This document shows positions 25,809 through 33,434 of a DNA stretch of 64,000 nt, one piece after another; within the stretch, counting starts at the first letter, position 1; each line of letters begins with the position of its first letter. Where the stretch lies: positions 708,810 through 772,809 of the forward strand of contig NZ_JNWO01000001.1 in NCBI RefSeq assembly GCF_000716435.1, given 5' to 3'. A program made the position numbers and the translations under genes. This DNA is from Streptomyces xylophagus. GTDB lineage: Bacteria > Actinomycetota > Actinomycetes > Streptomycetales > Streptomycetaceae. The notes beneath the pieces were generated by a model, which was not told the DNA's origin, did not search any database, and saw only the letters and a program-made list of their open reading frames with translations.

Positions 25809-26783
25809 TCAGCCCAGCGATTTGCGCACGGTGTCCGCGATCCGCGCGGCGGACGGCATCGCGAGGTCCTCCAAGATGTTGGCGGCGGGCAGCGGGATGT
25901 GCGGGGTGGTGATGCGGACGATCGGCCCGGTCAGCGCGCCGTAGGCCTCCTCGGCGGCCAGCGACGCGACTTCGGCGCCCCAGCCGCACAGCCGGGGGTT
26001 CTCCTCGACGGTGAAGAGCCGGCCCGTGATGGCCACCGCGTCCAGGACCGTTGTCACGTCGAGTGGCACCAGGCACCGCAGGTCGACCACCGTGCAGCCG
26101 ATGCCGTCCGCCGCGAGCAGTTCGGCCGCCGCCAGGGCGCGCGGGACCATCGCGGCGAGGGCGACGAGTGTGGCGTCGGCTCCGTTGCGCAGAACCCGGG
26201 CGGTGCCGAGGGTGTCCAGCAGTTCCCCGTCCGGCACCTCGCCCCGGACCGGGTAGAGGGATTTCTGCTCGAAGAAGAGCACCGGGTCCGGATCCCGTAC
26301 GGCGGCGGCGAAGAGGCCGATCAGGTCGGCGGGGTCGGCGGGGGCCACGACCTTGAGGCCGGGCACCGCCATCGCCCAGTTCTCGACGCTCTGCGAGTGC
26401 TGGGCGCCGAAGCGCAGGCCGCCACCGTTCGCGGTGCGGATCACCAGCGGCAGCGAGATCTGACCGTCGGTCATATAGCGGGTCTTGGCGATCTCGTTGG
26501 CGACGATGTCCCAGCACACGGCGAGGAAGTCGCTGAACATGATCTCGGCGACCGGCCGCAGTCCGGTCATCGCCGCGCCCATCGCCGCGCCCAGGATGGC
26601 CTGTTCGCTGATCGGAGTGTCCCGCACCCTGCGCGGCCCGAACTCCTCCAGCAGGCCCGGCGTCGCCTTGAACACCCCGCCGGCCGCCGCCACATCCTCG
26701 CCGAGGAAGACCACGCGCTCGTCCCGCCGCATCTCCTGGGCGATCGCCCGCCGTACGGCCTCGCGGTAGGTCAACCGCGCCAT
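25809..26783 (-). CDS. 2-oxoacid dehydrogenase E1 component, beta subunit
   Basis: 324 residues from ATG 26783, preceded by GGAGGTG; overlaps the alpha-subunit stop by 13 bp. Typical transketolase-pyrimidine domain opening ('LTYREAVRRAIAQEMRRDERVVFLGEDVAAAGGVFKATPGL', whose Glu contacts thiamine diphosphate), 'RVRDTPISEQAILGAAMGAAMTGLRPVAEIMFSDFL', and the C-terminal transketolase domain ending in 'ILEDLAMPSAARIADTVRKSL'. With the alpha subunit it should form an alpha2beta2 E1 that decarboxylates pyruvate, acetoin or a branched 2-oxo acid. It is the last gene of the operon. No E2 or E3 gene is present before IS debris begins at ~25720, so either a partner is supplied elsewhere or the operon lost its 3' end. 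Confidence 0.88.
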   Translation of the reverse strand: MARLTYREAVRRAIAQEMRRDERVVFLGEDVAAAGGVFKATPGLLEEFGPRRVRDTPISEQAILGAAMGAAMTGLRPVAEIMFSDFLAVCWDIVANEIAKTRYMTDGQISLPLVIRTANGGGLRFGAQHSQSVENWAMAVPGLKVVAPADPADLIGLFAAAVRDPDPVLFFEQKSLYPVRGEVPDGELLDTLGTARVLRNGADATLVALAAMVPRALAAAELLAADGIGCTVVDLRCLVPLDVTTVLDAVAITGRLFTVEENPRLCGWGAEVASLAAEEAYGALTGPIVRITTPHIPLPAANILEDLAMPSAARIADTVRKSLG

Positions 26784-27751
26784 GACGCACCTCCGTTCGC
26801 CCATACCTGGCTGAGCAGTCGCCCCGGTGACGGCGGGGGTGCTGCCACGGCGGACTGGGTCGCCTTGTCGACCGCCTGCCGCGCCTCGGCTTCGAGGCCG
26901 TCGAGCACCTCGGGCGGCACGCCGTGCTTCAGCAGCCGCTCCCGGTAGGCCGTCACTGGGTCCCGGGCCAGCCAAGCATCGACCTCCTGCGGGGGCCGGT
27001 ACTTCGCCGGGTCGGCGCGGGAGTGGCCGCCGTGCCGGTAGGTCAGCGCCTCGATCAGGCTCGGGCCGCCGCCGTCACGGGCCCGGGTGAGCGACTCCGC
27101 TGCCACCGTGTGCACGGCGTCCGCGTCGTTGCCGTCCACCACGACGGCGTCCAGCCCGTACGCGGCCGCCCGGTCGGCGGCGGGGCGGGGCACGGCCGTG
27201 ACGGCAGCGATCGGCGTGTACTCCATGTAGAGGTTGTTCTCGCAGACGAAGACCACCGGCAGCTCCCACACCACCGCCAGGTTGAGCGCCTCGTGGAAGG
27301 CACCGATGTTCGTCGCCCCGTCGCCGAAGAAGCACACCGCCACCTGGCCGCTTCCCCGGTACTGGGCGCTCCACGCCGCACCCACGGCGATCGGCAGATG
27401 GGCGCCCACGATTGCGTACGAGCCCATCGCGCCGTGCCGGACGCTGGTCAGGTGCATGGAACCGCCCTTGCCGGCCATCAACCCGGTGTCCCGGCCCAGG
27501 AGTTCGGCCATCACGGCGGCCATCGGCGCGCCGCGGGCGAGGACGTGGGCGTGCCCCCGGTAGGTGGCGAAGGTGTAGTCATCGGGCCGCATGGCGACGG
27601 CGAACCCGGCGGCGATGGCCTCCTGTCCGAGCGAGAGATGGCTGGTGCCCTTGACCAGGTTCCGCAGGAAGAGGTCGTAGGCGCGCTTCTCGAAGAGCCG
27701 GATGCGGGTCTGGGCGCCGTACAGCGCGAGCCGTTCGTCATCCGTGGGCAT
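26771..27751 (-). CDS. 2-oxoacid dehydrogenase E1 component, alpha subunit
   Basis: 326 residues, ATG 27751, beginning 10 bp after the M24 gene stop. The thiamine-diphosphate motif is complete: 'CFFGDGATNIGAFHEALNLAVVWELPVVFVCENN' (G-D-G ... N-N). 'YRGHAHVLARG', 'GKGGSMHL' and 'TYRHGGHSRADPAKYR' are the standard E1-alpha landmarks (the last is the phosphorylation-loop region). Acetoin dehydrogenase and pyruvate dehydrogenase alpha chains share these features, so substrate cannot be read off. The pairing with a beta subunit and an importer in one operon points to breakdown of an imported compound to a 2-oxo acid. Confidence 0.88.
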   Translation of the reverse strand: MPTDDERLALYGAQTRIRLFEKRAYDLFLRNLVKGTSHLSLGQEAIAAGFAVAMRPDDYTFATYRGHAHVLARGAPMAAVMAELLGRDTGLMAGKGGSMHLTSVRHGAMGSYAIVGAHLPIAVGAAWSAQYRGSGQVAVCFFGDGATNIGAFHEALNLAVVWELPVVFVCENNLYMEYTPIAAVTAVPRPAADRAAAYGLDAVVVDGNDADAVHTVAAESLTRARDGGGPSLIEALTYRHGGHSRADPAKYRPPQEVDAWLARDPVTAYRERLLKHGVPPEVLDGLEAEARQAVDKATQSAVAAPPPSPGRLLSQVWANGGASWRG

Positions 27752-27761
27752 CTGTGCATCC

Positions 27762-29009
27762 TTAGTACGCGTTGGCTATGAACAGTTCCTGGGCAGGGAA
27801 ACGGGTGAGGATGCGCGGTCCGTCGGTGGTGACCAGCACCTCCTCCTCGATACGGGCCGCCGAGTAGCCGTCGGCGGCCGGGCAGTAGGTCTCCAGTGCG
27901 AAGATCATGCCCTCGGTGATCTCCCTAGGGTTCTCAAGGGAGTTGAGGCGACTGATGATGGGCCGCTCGTGCAGCCCCAGGCCGAGCCCGTGGCCGAACT
28001 GCAGGCCGAAGGCGGCCATTTCGTCGCGGAACCCGAACTCGGTGGCGGCGGGCCACACCCGCGCGATCCGGTCGGTGCTCACGCCGGGCTTCACCAGGTC
28101 GATCGCGGCGTCGATCCACTCGCGCGCCCTGGTGTACGCGTCGCACTGGGCCGGGGTGGCGCTACCGACGGCGAAGGTGCGGTAGTAGCAGGTGCGGTAG
28201 CCGTTGAAGGACTGGATGACGTCGAAGAACGCCTGGTCACCGGGGCGGATCAGCCGGTCGGAGAAGTTGTGCGGATGCGGGTTGCAACGCTCCCCGGACA
28301 CCGCGTTGATCGCCTCGACATCGTCCGAACCCATCTCGTACAGCCGCTTGTTGGCGAGCGCCACGATCTCGTTCTCGCGAACGCCGGGCTTCAACGCCTC
28401 CGCGATGTCCTGGTAGACGCCGTCGACCATCGCGGCGGCCATGGACAACAGGGTGATCTCGTCGGGGGACTTGAGCTGCCGGGCGTCCAGCATGACCTGC
28501 TGGCCGTCCGCTGCGCGCACACCCTGCCGGGCGAGTTCGAAGAGCATCGGCGGTTCGGCCGCGTCCACCCCGACCAGCAGGTCCGCGACTCCCTCCTCGG
28601 CGAGGATCGCCTTGATCTCCCGTACGGCGGCGGTGAACAGCCCCGCCTCGGGCGCGATTGCGCCGCGCAGCCCGAGCAGCCCGGCCCGGCTGTGGCCGGG
28701 GGCCAGCCAGGGGGCGTGGAGCTCGTGGTGGCGGGCGGCGGAGCCGAAGTCCCAGACGTACGGGTTGCCGGTGCGGGTCAGCAGGGCGTAGCGGGTGAAC
28801 TTGTCGCGGGCCCACTCGCCGATCACCGTCGAGGTCAGGTAGCGGATGTTGTTGGTGTCGAAGACGAGCAGCGCGCCCAGCTCGCTGGCCTCCAGCGCCG
28901 CGCGGGCCCGGCCCAGCCGGTAGCCGCGCAGGCGGTCGAAGTCGACGCGCTGCTCGAAGTCGACCGCGGTGTGGCCTGGCGCGGGGGTGAGCCGTGGTGC
29001 CGTGGTCAT
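27762..29009 (-). CDS. M24 family (aminopeptidase P / creatinase / DddP-like) hydrolase with altered metal site
   Basis: 415 residues. An N-terminal creatinase-like domain ('GALLVFDTNNIRYLTSTVIGEW') is followed by the pita-bread domain. Metal-site positions: Asp263 in 'DQAFFDVIQSFNGYRTCYYRTF', then Cys274 where canonical M24 enzymes have the second Asp (+11), His340 in 'FGHGLGLGLHERP', Glu373 ('ALETYC') and Glu388-390 ('RIEEEVLVT'). Four of five ligands are kept and one is Cys. Creatinase (metal-free) and DMSP lyase DddP show that such changes go with new chemistry. It overlaps the oxidoreductase gene by 4 bp, so it belongs to the same catabolic operon. A peptidase role is unlikely; a C-N or C-S cleaving hydrolase or lyase is my guess. 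Confidence 0.78.
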   Translation of the reverse strand: MTTAPRLTPAPGHTAVDFEQRVDFDRLRGYRLGRARAALEASELGALLVFDTNNIRYLTSTVIGEWARDKFTRYALLTRTGNPYVWDFGSAARHHELHAPWLAPGHSRAGLLGLRGAIAPEAGLFTAAVREIKAILAEEGVADLLVGVDAAEPPMLFELARQGVRAADGQQVMLDARQLKSPDEITLLSMAAAMVDGVYQDIAEALKPGVRENEIVALANKRLYEMGSDDVEAINAVSGERCNPHPHNFSDRLIRPGDQAFFDVIQSFNGYRTCYYRTFAVGSATPAQCDAYTRAREWIDAAIDLVKPGVSTDRIARVWPAATEFGFRDEMAAFGLQFGHGLGLGLHERPIISRLNSLENPREITEGMIFALETYCPAADGYSAARIEEEVLVTTDGPRILTRFPAQELFIANAY

Positions 29010-29956
29010 CGCGGGCCCCCCGTGCCGGACAGCCCGTCGTCCACCTCGGCGTCCTCCGAGGTGAGCGTCAGCCCAGCCGCGCGGGCCTGCTCCAGCAGCA
29101 GCGCGGCGAAGTCCGACCCGCCGTGCCCGGCCCCGACCGCCGCCTGGACCAGCTGGTGGACTGCGGCTGTGAGCGGCATCGGCACCTCGGCGGTGCGGGC
29201 GGCGGCCAACCCCAGGTCGAGGTCCTTGCGCAGCATCGTCGTGGTGAAGGTCGGGGTGAAGTCGAGGCCCACCAGCGCGGGCGATTTGTAGCGGCTGAAT
29301 GCCGAGCCCAGCACCGAGGAGTTGAGGAACTCCAGATATGCCGCCCGGGACACGCCGTGCCGTTCCGCGAGGATGACCGACTCGGCGAGCGCCTGCGCCA
29401 CGACGGCCAGCACCATGTTGTGGGCCAGCTTGACCAGCCGGGCCGCCTCGCCGGTCCCGACATAGGTGACCGAGCCGCCCAGCGCCGTCAGCAGCGGCAG
29501 GACCCGGCGGAAGGTGTCCTCGGGACCGGACACCACCAGGCTCGCCCGGCCCGCGGCGACCACCTTGGGGTTGCCGCTGATCGGTGCGGCCAGCAGCGCG
29601 GTGCCGGTCTTGGCCGCGGCGGTCCGTACGGCAGCGGACACCTCCGCGTCCACTGTCGAGCAGTCCACGATCACGCCCGGTGCCGCGTCGGCGGTCAGCA
29701 GGCCCCGTTCGCCCGTCGTGACCTCGGCGAAGTCGTCGGACCCGGCCACCATCGTGAACACGACGTCACACGGGCCGAGTTGTCGCACGTCGTGCACGAC
29801 GTGCGCCCCGGCGCCCCGCGCGGCCAGCGGCTCGGCCTTGGCCCGGGTCCGGTTGTACAGCGCCAGTGGTATTCCCGCGTCGAGCAGCCGCCCGGCGAGC
29901 GCGAAACCCATCCGGCCGGTGCCGGTCCAGCCGATCAGCGGAAAGTCGTCGGGCAT
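29006..29956 (-). CDS. 3-hydroxyisobutyrate-dehydrogenase-family NAD(P)-dependent oxidoreductase
   Basis: 316 residues, ATG 29956 with GGGAGGAAG 5 nt upstream. Rossmann motif 'IGWTGTGRMGFALAGRLLDAG' (G-x-G-x-M-G; family form is GLGxMG), 'YNRTRAKAEPLAARGA' (Arg after the beta-2 strand favours NADP), the substrate loop 'LAAPISGNPKVVAAGRASLVVSG' (family: D-A-P-V-S-G-G) and the catalytic-Lys helix 'EAARLVKLAHNMVLAV' (K-x-x-x-N) are all present. Family members oxidise 3-hydroxy acids such as 3-hydroxyisobutyrate, tartronate semialdehyde or 6-phosphogluconate. A perfect 8-bp GC hairpin (29982-29998) lies in the 139-bp gap to livF but lacks a T tract. Confidence 0.82.
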   Translation of the reverse strand: MPDDFPLIGWTGTGRMGFALAGRLLDAGIPLALYNRTRAKAEPLAARGAGAHVVHDVRQLGPCDVVFTMVAGSDDFAEVTTGERGLLTADAAPGVIVDCSTVDAEVSAAVRTAAAKTGTALLAAPISGNPKVVAAGRASLVVSGPEDTFRRVLPLLTALGGSVTYVGTGEAARLVKLAHNMVLAVVAQALAESVILAERHGVSRAAYLEFLNSSVLGSAFSRYKSPALVGLDFTPTFTTTMLRKDLDLGLAAARTAEVPMPLTAAVHQLVQAAVGAGHGGSDFAALLLEQARAAGLTLTSEDAEVDDGLSGTGGPR

Positions 29957-30095
29957 CGGGCTTCCTCCCTCGCGCCGGGGTGCGGGCGGGCCGCCCGCAG
30001 GTCGGTGTGCGTGGCCGGGGCGGGACTGTTCCGGACCTGCGGTCGCCGTGCGTGTGCGCGGGCCGTCGCTCGGGTGGGCAGGAGGCGGCCGGCCA

Positions 30096-30842
30096 TCAGA
30101 CCCCCTCCTTCGCGCCCAAGTAGAGCCGGGCCACCCGCGGGTCGGCGAGCAGCGCCCGGCCGGTGCCGTTCAGCTGGACGCGGCCGGATTCGAGGACGGC
30201 GGCGCGGTCGGCGACGGCCAGGCCGGAGCGGGCGTTCTGTTCGACGAGGAGGATCGAGCGGCCGGCGTCGGCCAGGGCGCGTACGGTGGCGAAGACGGCC
30301 TGGCGGGCACGGGGTTCGAGGCCGATGGACGGCTCGTCGAGCAGCATGAGCGCCGGGTCGAGCATCAGGGCGCGGGCGAGTTCGACCTGTTTCTGCTCGC
30401 CGCCGGACAGCGATCCGGCGGCCTCGTGGCGGCGGGCGGCGACGATCGGGAACTGCTCGGCGACGGTGTCCGCCCGCTCACGCACGGCCGCCCGCCCGGC
30501 CCGACCGCGGTCGAGGATGTGGCCGCCCATCAGCAGGTTGTCCCAGACGCTCATCGCCGGGAAGAGGCTGCGCTCCTGCGGTACGTGGGCGATGCCGCGC
30601 AGCAGTCGTTCGCGCGGCGACAGGTGGTCGACCGGCTCGCCGCGCAGCCGGACCTGACCGCCGCCCGGCCGCAGCAGCCCGCTGACCGTGCGCAGGACCG
30701 TCGACTTCCCGGCGCCGTTGGGCCCGATGAGACAGACGACCTCGCCCTCGGCCACGGTGAGGTCGACGCCGTGCAGCACGTCGCCCAGCCCGTATCCCGC
30801 GGTGACATGGTCGAGGACGAGCAGGTCCGGCACGCCGTTCAC
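30096..30842 (-). CDS. livF: Branched-chain amino acid-type ABC transporter ATP-binding protein (LivF)
   Basis: 248 residues from GTG 30842, overlapping the livG stop (GTGA). Walker A 'LIGPNGAGKST', LivF-typical 'IAHVPQERSLFPAMSVWDNLLMGG', signature 'GSLSGGEQKQVELARALM', Walker B 'ALMLLDEPSIGLEP' and switch His replaced by the LivF-typical 'LLVEQNA'. It powers uptake with LivG, LivM, LivH and the binding protein 33435-34679. The ligand is not necessarily an amino acid: this HAAT family also takes urea, amides and aromatic acids. Confidence 0.9.
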   Translation of the reverse strand: MNGVPDLLVLDHVTAGYGLGDVLHGVDLTVAEGEVVCLIGPNGAGKSTVLRTVSGLLRPGGGQVRLRGEPVDHLSPRERLLRGIAHVPQERSLFPAMSVWDNLLMGGHILDRGRAGRAAVRERADTVAEQFPIVAARRHEAAGSLSGGEQKQVELARALMLDPALMLLDEPSIGLEPRARQAVFATVRALADAGRSILLVEQNARSGLAVADRAAVLESGRVQLNGTGRALLADPRVARLYLGAKEGV

Positions 30843-31576
30843 CCCCCGAGGTAGGCGTCGAGGACGCGCGGCCGGGACCGTACGTCGTCCGGCGGGCCCT
30901 CGGCGATCACCGTGCCGCCGTCCAGCACGATGACGGGGTCGCACAGCCGCATGACGAGGCCCATGTCGTGCTCGACGAGAAGGAACGTGGTGCCGGACGT
31001 GTTCCGGGCGCGCACATGCCGTTCGATCGTGGCGACCATCGCCGGACTGACCCCGGCCGTCGGCTCGTCGAGCAGTACCAGCGCGGGCTCGCTCATCAGC
31101 AGGGCCGCGAACTCCAGCAACTTCCGCTGTCCGTACGACAGTTCGGCGGCGGGCGTGTCCCGGTGCCCGCTCAGTCCGAACTCCGCGAGCAGCGCGTCGC
31201 CGCGTGCCGCGTCCCGGGCGCTCAGCCGCCGCCCGGCCAGCGCCCGCCAGTCGTGCCCGGCTGCGGCGGACATGTTCTCCAGTACGGTCAACTCCCCGAA
31301 GACCCGGGGCTGCTGGAAGGTGCGGGACAGTCCGCGCCGGTACAGCCGCCCGGGGTCGGGCCGGGTCACCGGCCGGCCGTCGAAGACCAACTGGCCGGAG
31401 TCGGCGGGCAGATGGCCGGTGACGAGGTTGAACACGGTGGTCTTCCCCGACCCGTTGGGGCCGATCAGCCCGGTGATCGTGGAGCGCCGGACGGCGAAAG
31501 AGCAGCCGTCCACCGCGGTCACCCCGCCGAACCGCTTGGTCAGGGCGCGGACTTCGAGCAGCGGCGGCCCGCTCAT
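30839..31576 (-). CDS. livG: Branched-chain amino acid-type ABC transporter ATP-binding protein (LivG)
   Basis: 245 residues from ATG 31576, overlapping the livM stop by 4 bp. Walker A 'LIGPNGSGKTTVFNLVTG', 'GLSRTFQQPRVFGELTVLENM' (diagnostic for LivG), signature 'ELSYGQRKLLEFAALLM', Walker B 'ALVLLDEPTAGVSP' and switch 'LLVEHDMGLVM'. Partner ATPase to LivF in the same operon. Confidence 0.9.
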   Translation of the reverse strand: MSGPPLLEVRALTKRFGGVTAVDGCSFAVRRSTITGLIGPNGSGKTTVFNLVTGHLPADSGQLVFDGRPVTRPDPGRLYRRGLSRTFQQPRVFGELTVLENMSAAAGHDWRALAGRRLSARDAARGDALLAEFGLSGHRDTPAAELSYGQRKLLEFAALLMSEPALVLLDEPTAGVSPAMVATIERHVRARNTSGTTFLLVEHDMGLVMRLCDPVIVLDGGTVIAEGPPDDVRSRPRVLDAYLGG

Positions 31577-32556
31577 GCCCGCGCCTCGGCCCGTCGTATC
31601 CGGTCCCGCAGGGTGGGCAGTGCGCCGCGCGGCATGACGAGCATGACGACCACGAAGAGCGCCGCGTACGCCAGCAGGTACAGCTGGCTGGCCCCGAACC
31701 GGTAGGCGAGGTACTGCTGCGCGGGTGCCACCACGAACGCGCCGAGCACCGGGCCCCACAGGGTGCCCCGCCCGCCGAGGAAGACCATCAGCACCATGCC
31801 GATGGACAGCAGCGGGTCGATCGCGAACTGCGGGTAGATGAAGGACAGGTAGTACGCCCACACGCCCCCGGCCATCGCAGTCACCACCACCGACAGCGCG
31901 AACGCCGTCAGCTTCGCCGCCCCGACCGGCACCCCGACGCTCCGCGCCTTGTCCTCGTCGCCGCGCACCGCGGTCAGCGCCAGCCCGAGCCTGCTGTGTA
32001 GCACGCCGTAGGACATGGCCAGAGCGAGCAGGAGCAGCGCCAGCATGGCGTAGTAGAAGGGGCGTTCGAAGGTCGCCGGGGTGAAGGGTGCGACCGGCAT
32101 GGCCACGCCCTGGGCGCCGCCGGTCAGCCCGCGCAGATTGAAGGCGAGGGTCTGCACGACGAAGAGGAAGGTGATGGTGACGATCGCGAAGACATCCGTG
32201 CGGGTACGCATCGCGATCCACGCCACCGGCACCGCGACGGCAGCCACCGCCAGCCCGATCGGCGGCAGTGTCCAAAACGGTCCGTAGCCCGAGCCCGCCG
32301 TGCGGTGCGTCCACCAGATCGCCTCCGCGTAGGCGCCCATGCCGAAGAAGGCGGCGTGCCCGAGCGAGGGATACCCGGCGTAGCCGCCGACCAGGTTCCA
32401 GGCGCTGGCCAGCGCCGCGTACATCAGGGTGAACAGCCCGACGGTGACCAGCCAGGGCGCCGACACGGCCAGCGGGAACACGACCAGAGCCGCGAGCCCC
32501 GCCAGCCCCGCCAGCCCGGGCCCGTAACGCCGATAACGTCCGAGCCGCCGCCTCAC
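31573..32556 (-). CDS. livM: Branched-chain amino acid-type ABC permease (LivM)
   Basis: 327 residues from GTG 32556, overlapping the livH stop (GTGA). About eight to ten hydrophobic spans. The LivM hallmark 'LVGGYAGYPSLGHAAFFGMGAYA' is near residue 50 and the EAA-like coupling loop reads 'LTAVRGDEDKARSVGVPVGAAKL', followed by 'FLGGRGTLWGPVLGAF'. Forms the heterodimeric channel with LivH in the cytoplasmic membrane. Confidence 0.88.
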   Translation of the reverse strand: MRRRLGRYRRYGPGLAGLAGLAALVVFPLAVSAPWLVTVGLFTLMYAALASAWNLVGGYAGYPSLGHAAFFGMGAYAEAIWWTHRTAGSGYGPFWTLPPIGLAVAAVAVPVAWIAMRTRTDVFAIVTITFLFVVQTLAFNLRGLTGGAQGVAMPVAPFTPATFERPFYYAMLALLLLALAMSYGVLHSRLGLALTAVRGDEDKARSVGVPVGAAKLTAFALSVVVTAMAGGVWAYYLSFIYPQFAIDPLLSIGMVLMVFLGGRGTLWGPVLGAFVVAPAQQYLAYRFGASQLYLLAYAALFVVVMLVMPRGALPTLRDRIRRAEARA

Positions 32557-33431
32557 AGCGCACCCCGCAGCCTGGCACCGAACAGCCCCTGGGGACGCAG
32601 CAGGAGCACCGCCAGCAGCACCACGAAGAAGCTGAAGTCCGACCACACTGGCGACGCCAGCGCCCCGACCAGCGACGAAGCGACGCCCATGACCAGCGCG
32701 GCGACCACCGTGCCGCCCAGGCTGCCGAGCCCGCCTAGGATCACCACCGACAACAGCCGTGAGATCAGGTCGTAGTGGCTGTTGGGGTTGAACGAGTACA
32801 CCATCCCGTACACCGCCCCGGCCGCCGCCGCGGTGGCAGCCCCCAGCCCGAAGCCCAGCGCTGCCACCCGGGCCGTCTCCACGCCCAGCAGCCGGGCCGC
32901 GACCGGGTTCTGCACGGTCGCCCGCACCGACCGCCCGAAACGGGTCCGGGACAGCAGCATCCACAGCCCGCCCAGCGTGATCAGCGACAGGGCGAAGGCC
33001 GCCAGCCGCACCTCGCCGACCTGGTATCCGGCGATCCGCCACGACCGGTCGACGTATGCGGGCCGGGTGGTGCGGTAGTCGGTGTGGTAGACCACCGTCA
33101 GCGCCCCTTCGATGCCCAGCGCGACGGCGAAGGTGACCAGCAGCGACAGCAGCGCCGCGTCGTCCTGGTGCAGCGGGCGCAGCAGCAGCCACTGCACCGC
33201 CGCGCCGAGCGCGAACATCAGCGGCGCGATGATCAGCACCGACAGGAAGGGGTCCACGCCCCACGCGGTGAACAGGCTGTGGCTGAGGAAGGCTGCCAGG
33301 ATCACCAGCGCGCCCTGCGCGAGGTTGACCACCTTCATCACCCCGAAGATCAGCGTCTGCCCGCTGGCCATCAACGCGTACACGCCCCCGGTGAGGACCC
33401 CGAGGATGACCGCCTGAACCGCCTCGTGCAT
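32553..33431 (-). CDS. livH: Branched-chain amino acid-type ABC permease (LivH)
   Basis: 292 residues. Opens with the LivH hallmark 'VILGVLTGGVYALMASGQTLIFGVMKVVNLAQGALVILAAF' and has eight hydrophobic spans. The coupling loop 'RATVQNPVAARLLGVETARVAALGF' precedes 'SVVILGGLGSLGGTVVAALVMG'. Only 3 bp separate it from the binding-protein gene, so all five transporter genes should be one transcript. Confidence 0.88.
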   Translation of the reverse strand: MHEAVQAVILGVLTGGVYALMASGQTLIFGVMKVVNLAQGALVILAAFLSHSLFTAWGVDPFLSVLIIAPLMFALGAAVQWLLLRPLHQDDAALLSLLVTFAVALGIEGALTVVYHTDYRTTRPAYVDRSWRIAGYQVGEVRLAAFALSLITLGGLWMLLSRTRFGRSVRATVQNPVAARLLGVETARVAALGFGLGAATAAAAGAVYGMVYSFNPNSHYDLISRLLSVVILGGLGSLGGTVVAALVMGVASSLVGALASPVWSDFSFFVVLLAVLLLRPQGLFGARLRGAL

Positions 33432-33434
33432 GGC

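Noticed and set aside
29982..29998. Rho-independent terminator between livF and the hydroxyacid dehydrogenase gene
   Set aside because: The 8-bp GC hairpin lacks a T tract, and the genes on both sides look like one operon, so it is not called a terminator.
31577..32578. Upstream extension of the livG frame (579 codons in total)
   Set aside because: It lies antiphase over livM; the LivG family starts at MSGPPLLEVRAL, coupled to the livM stop.
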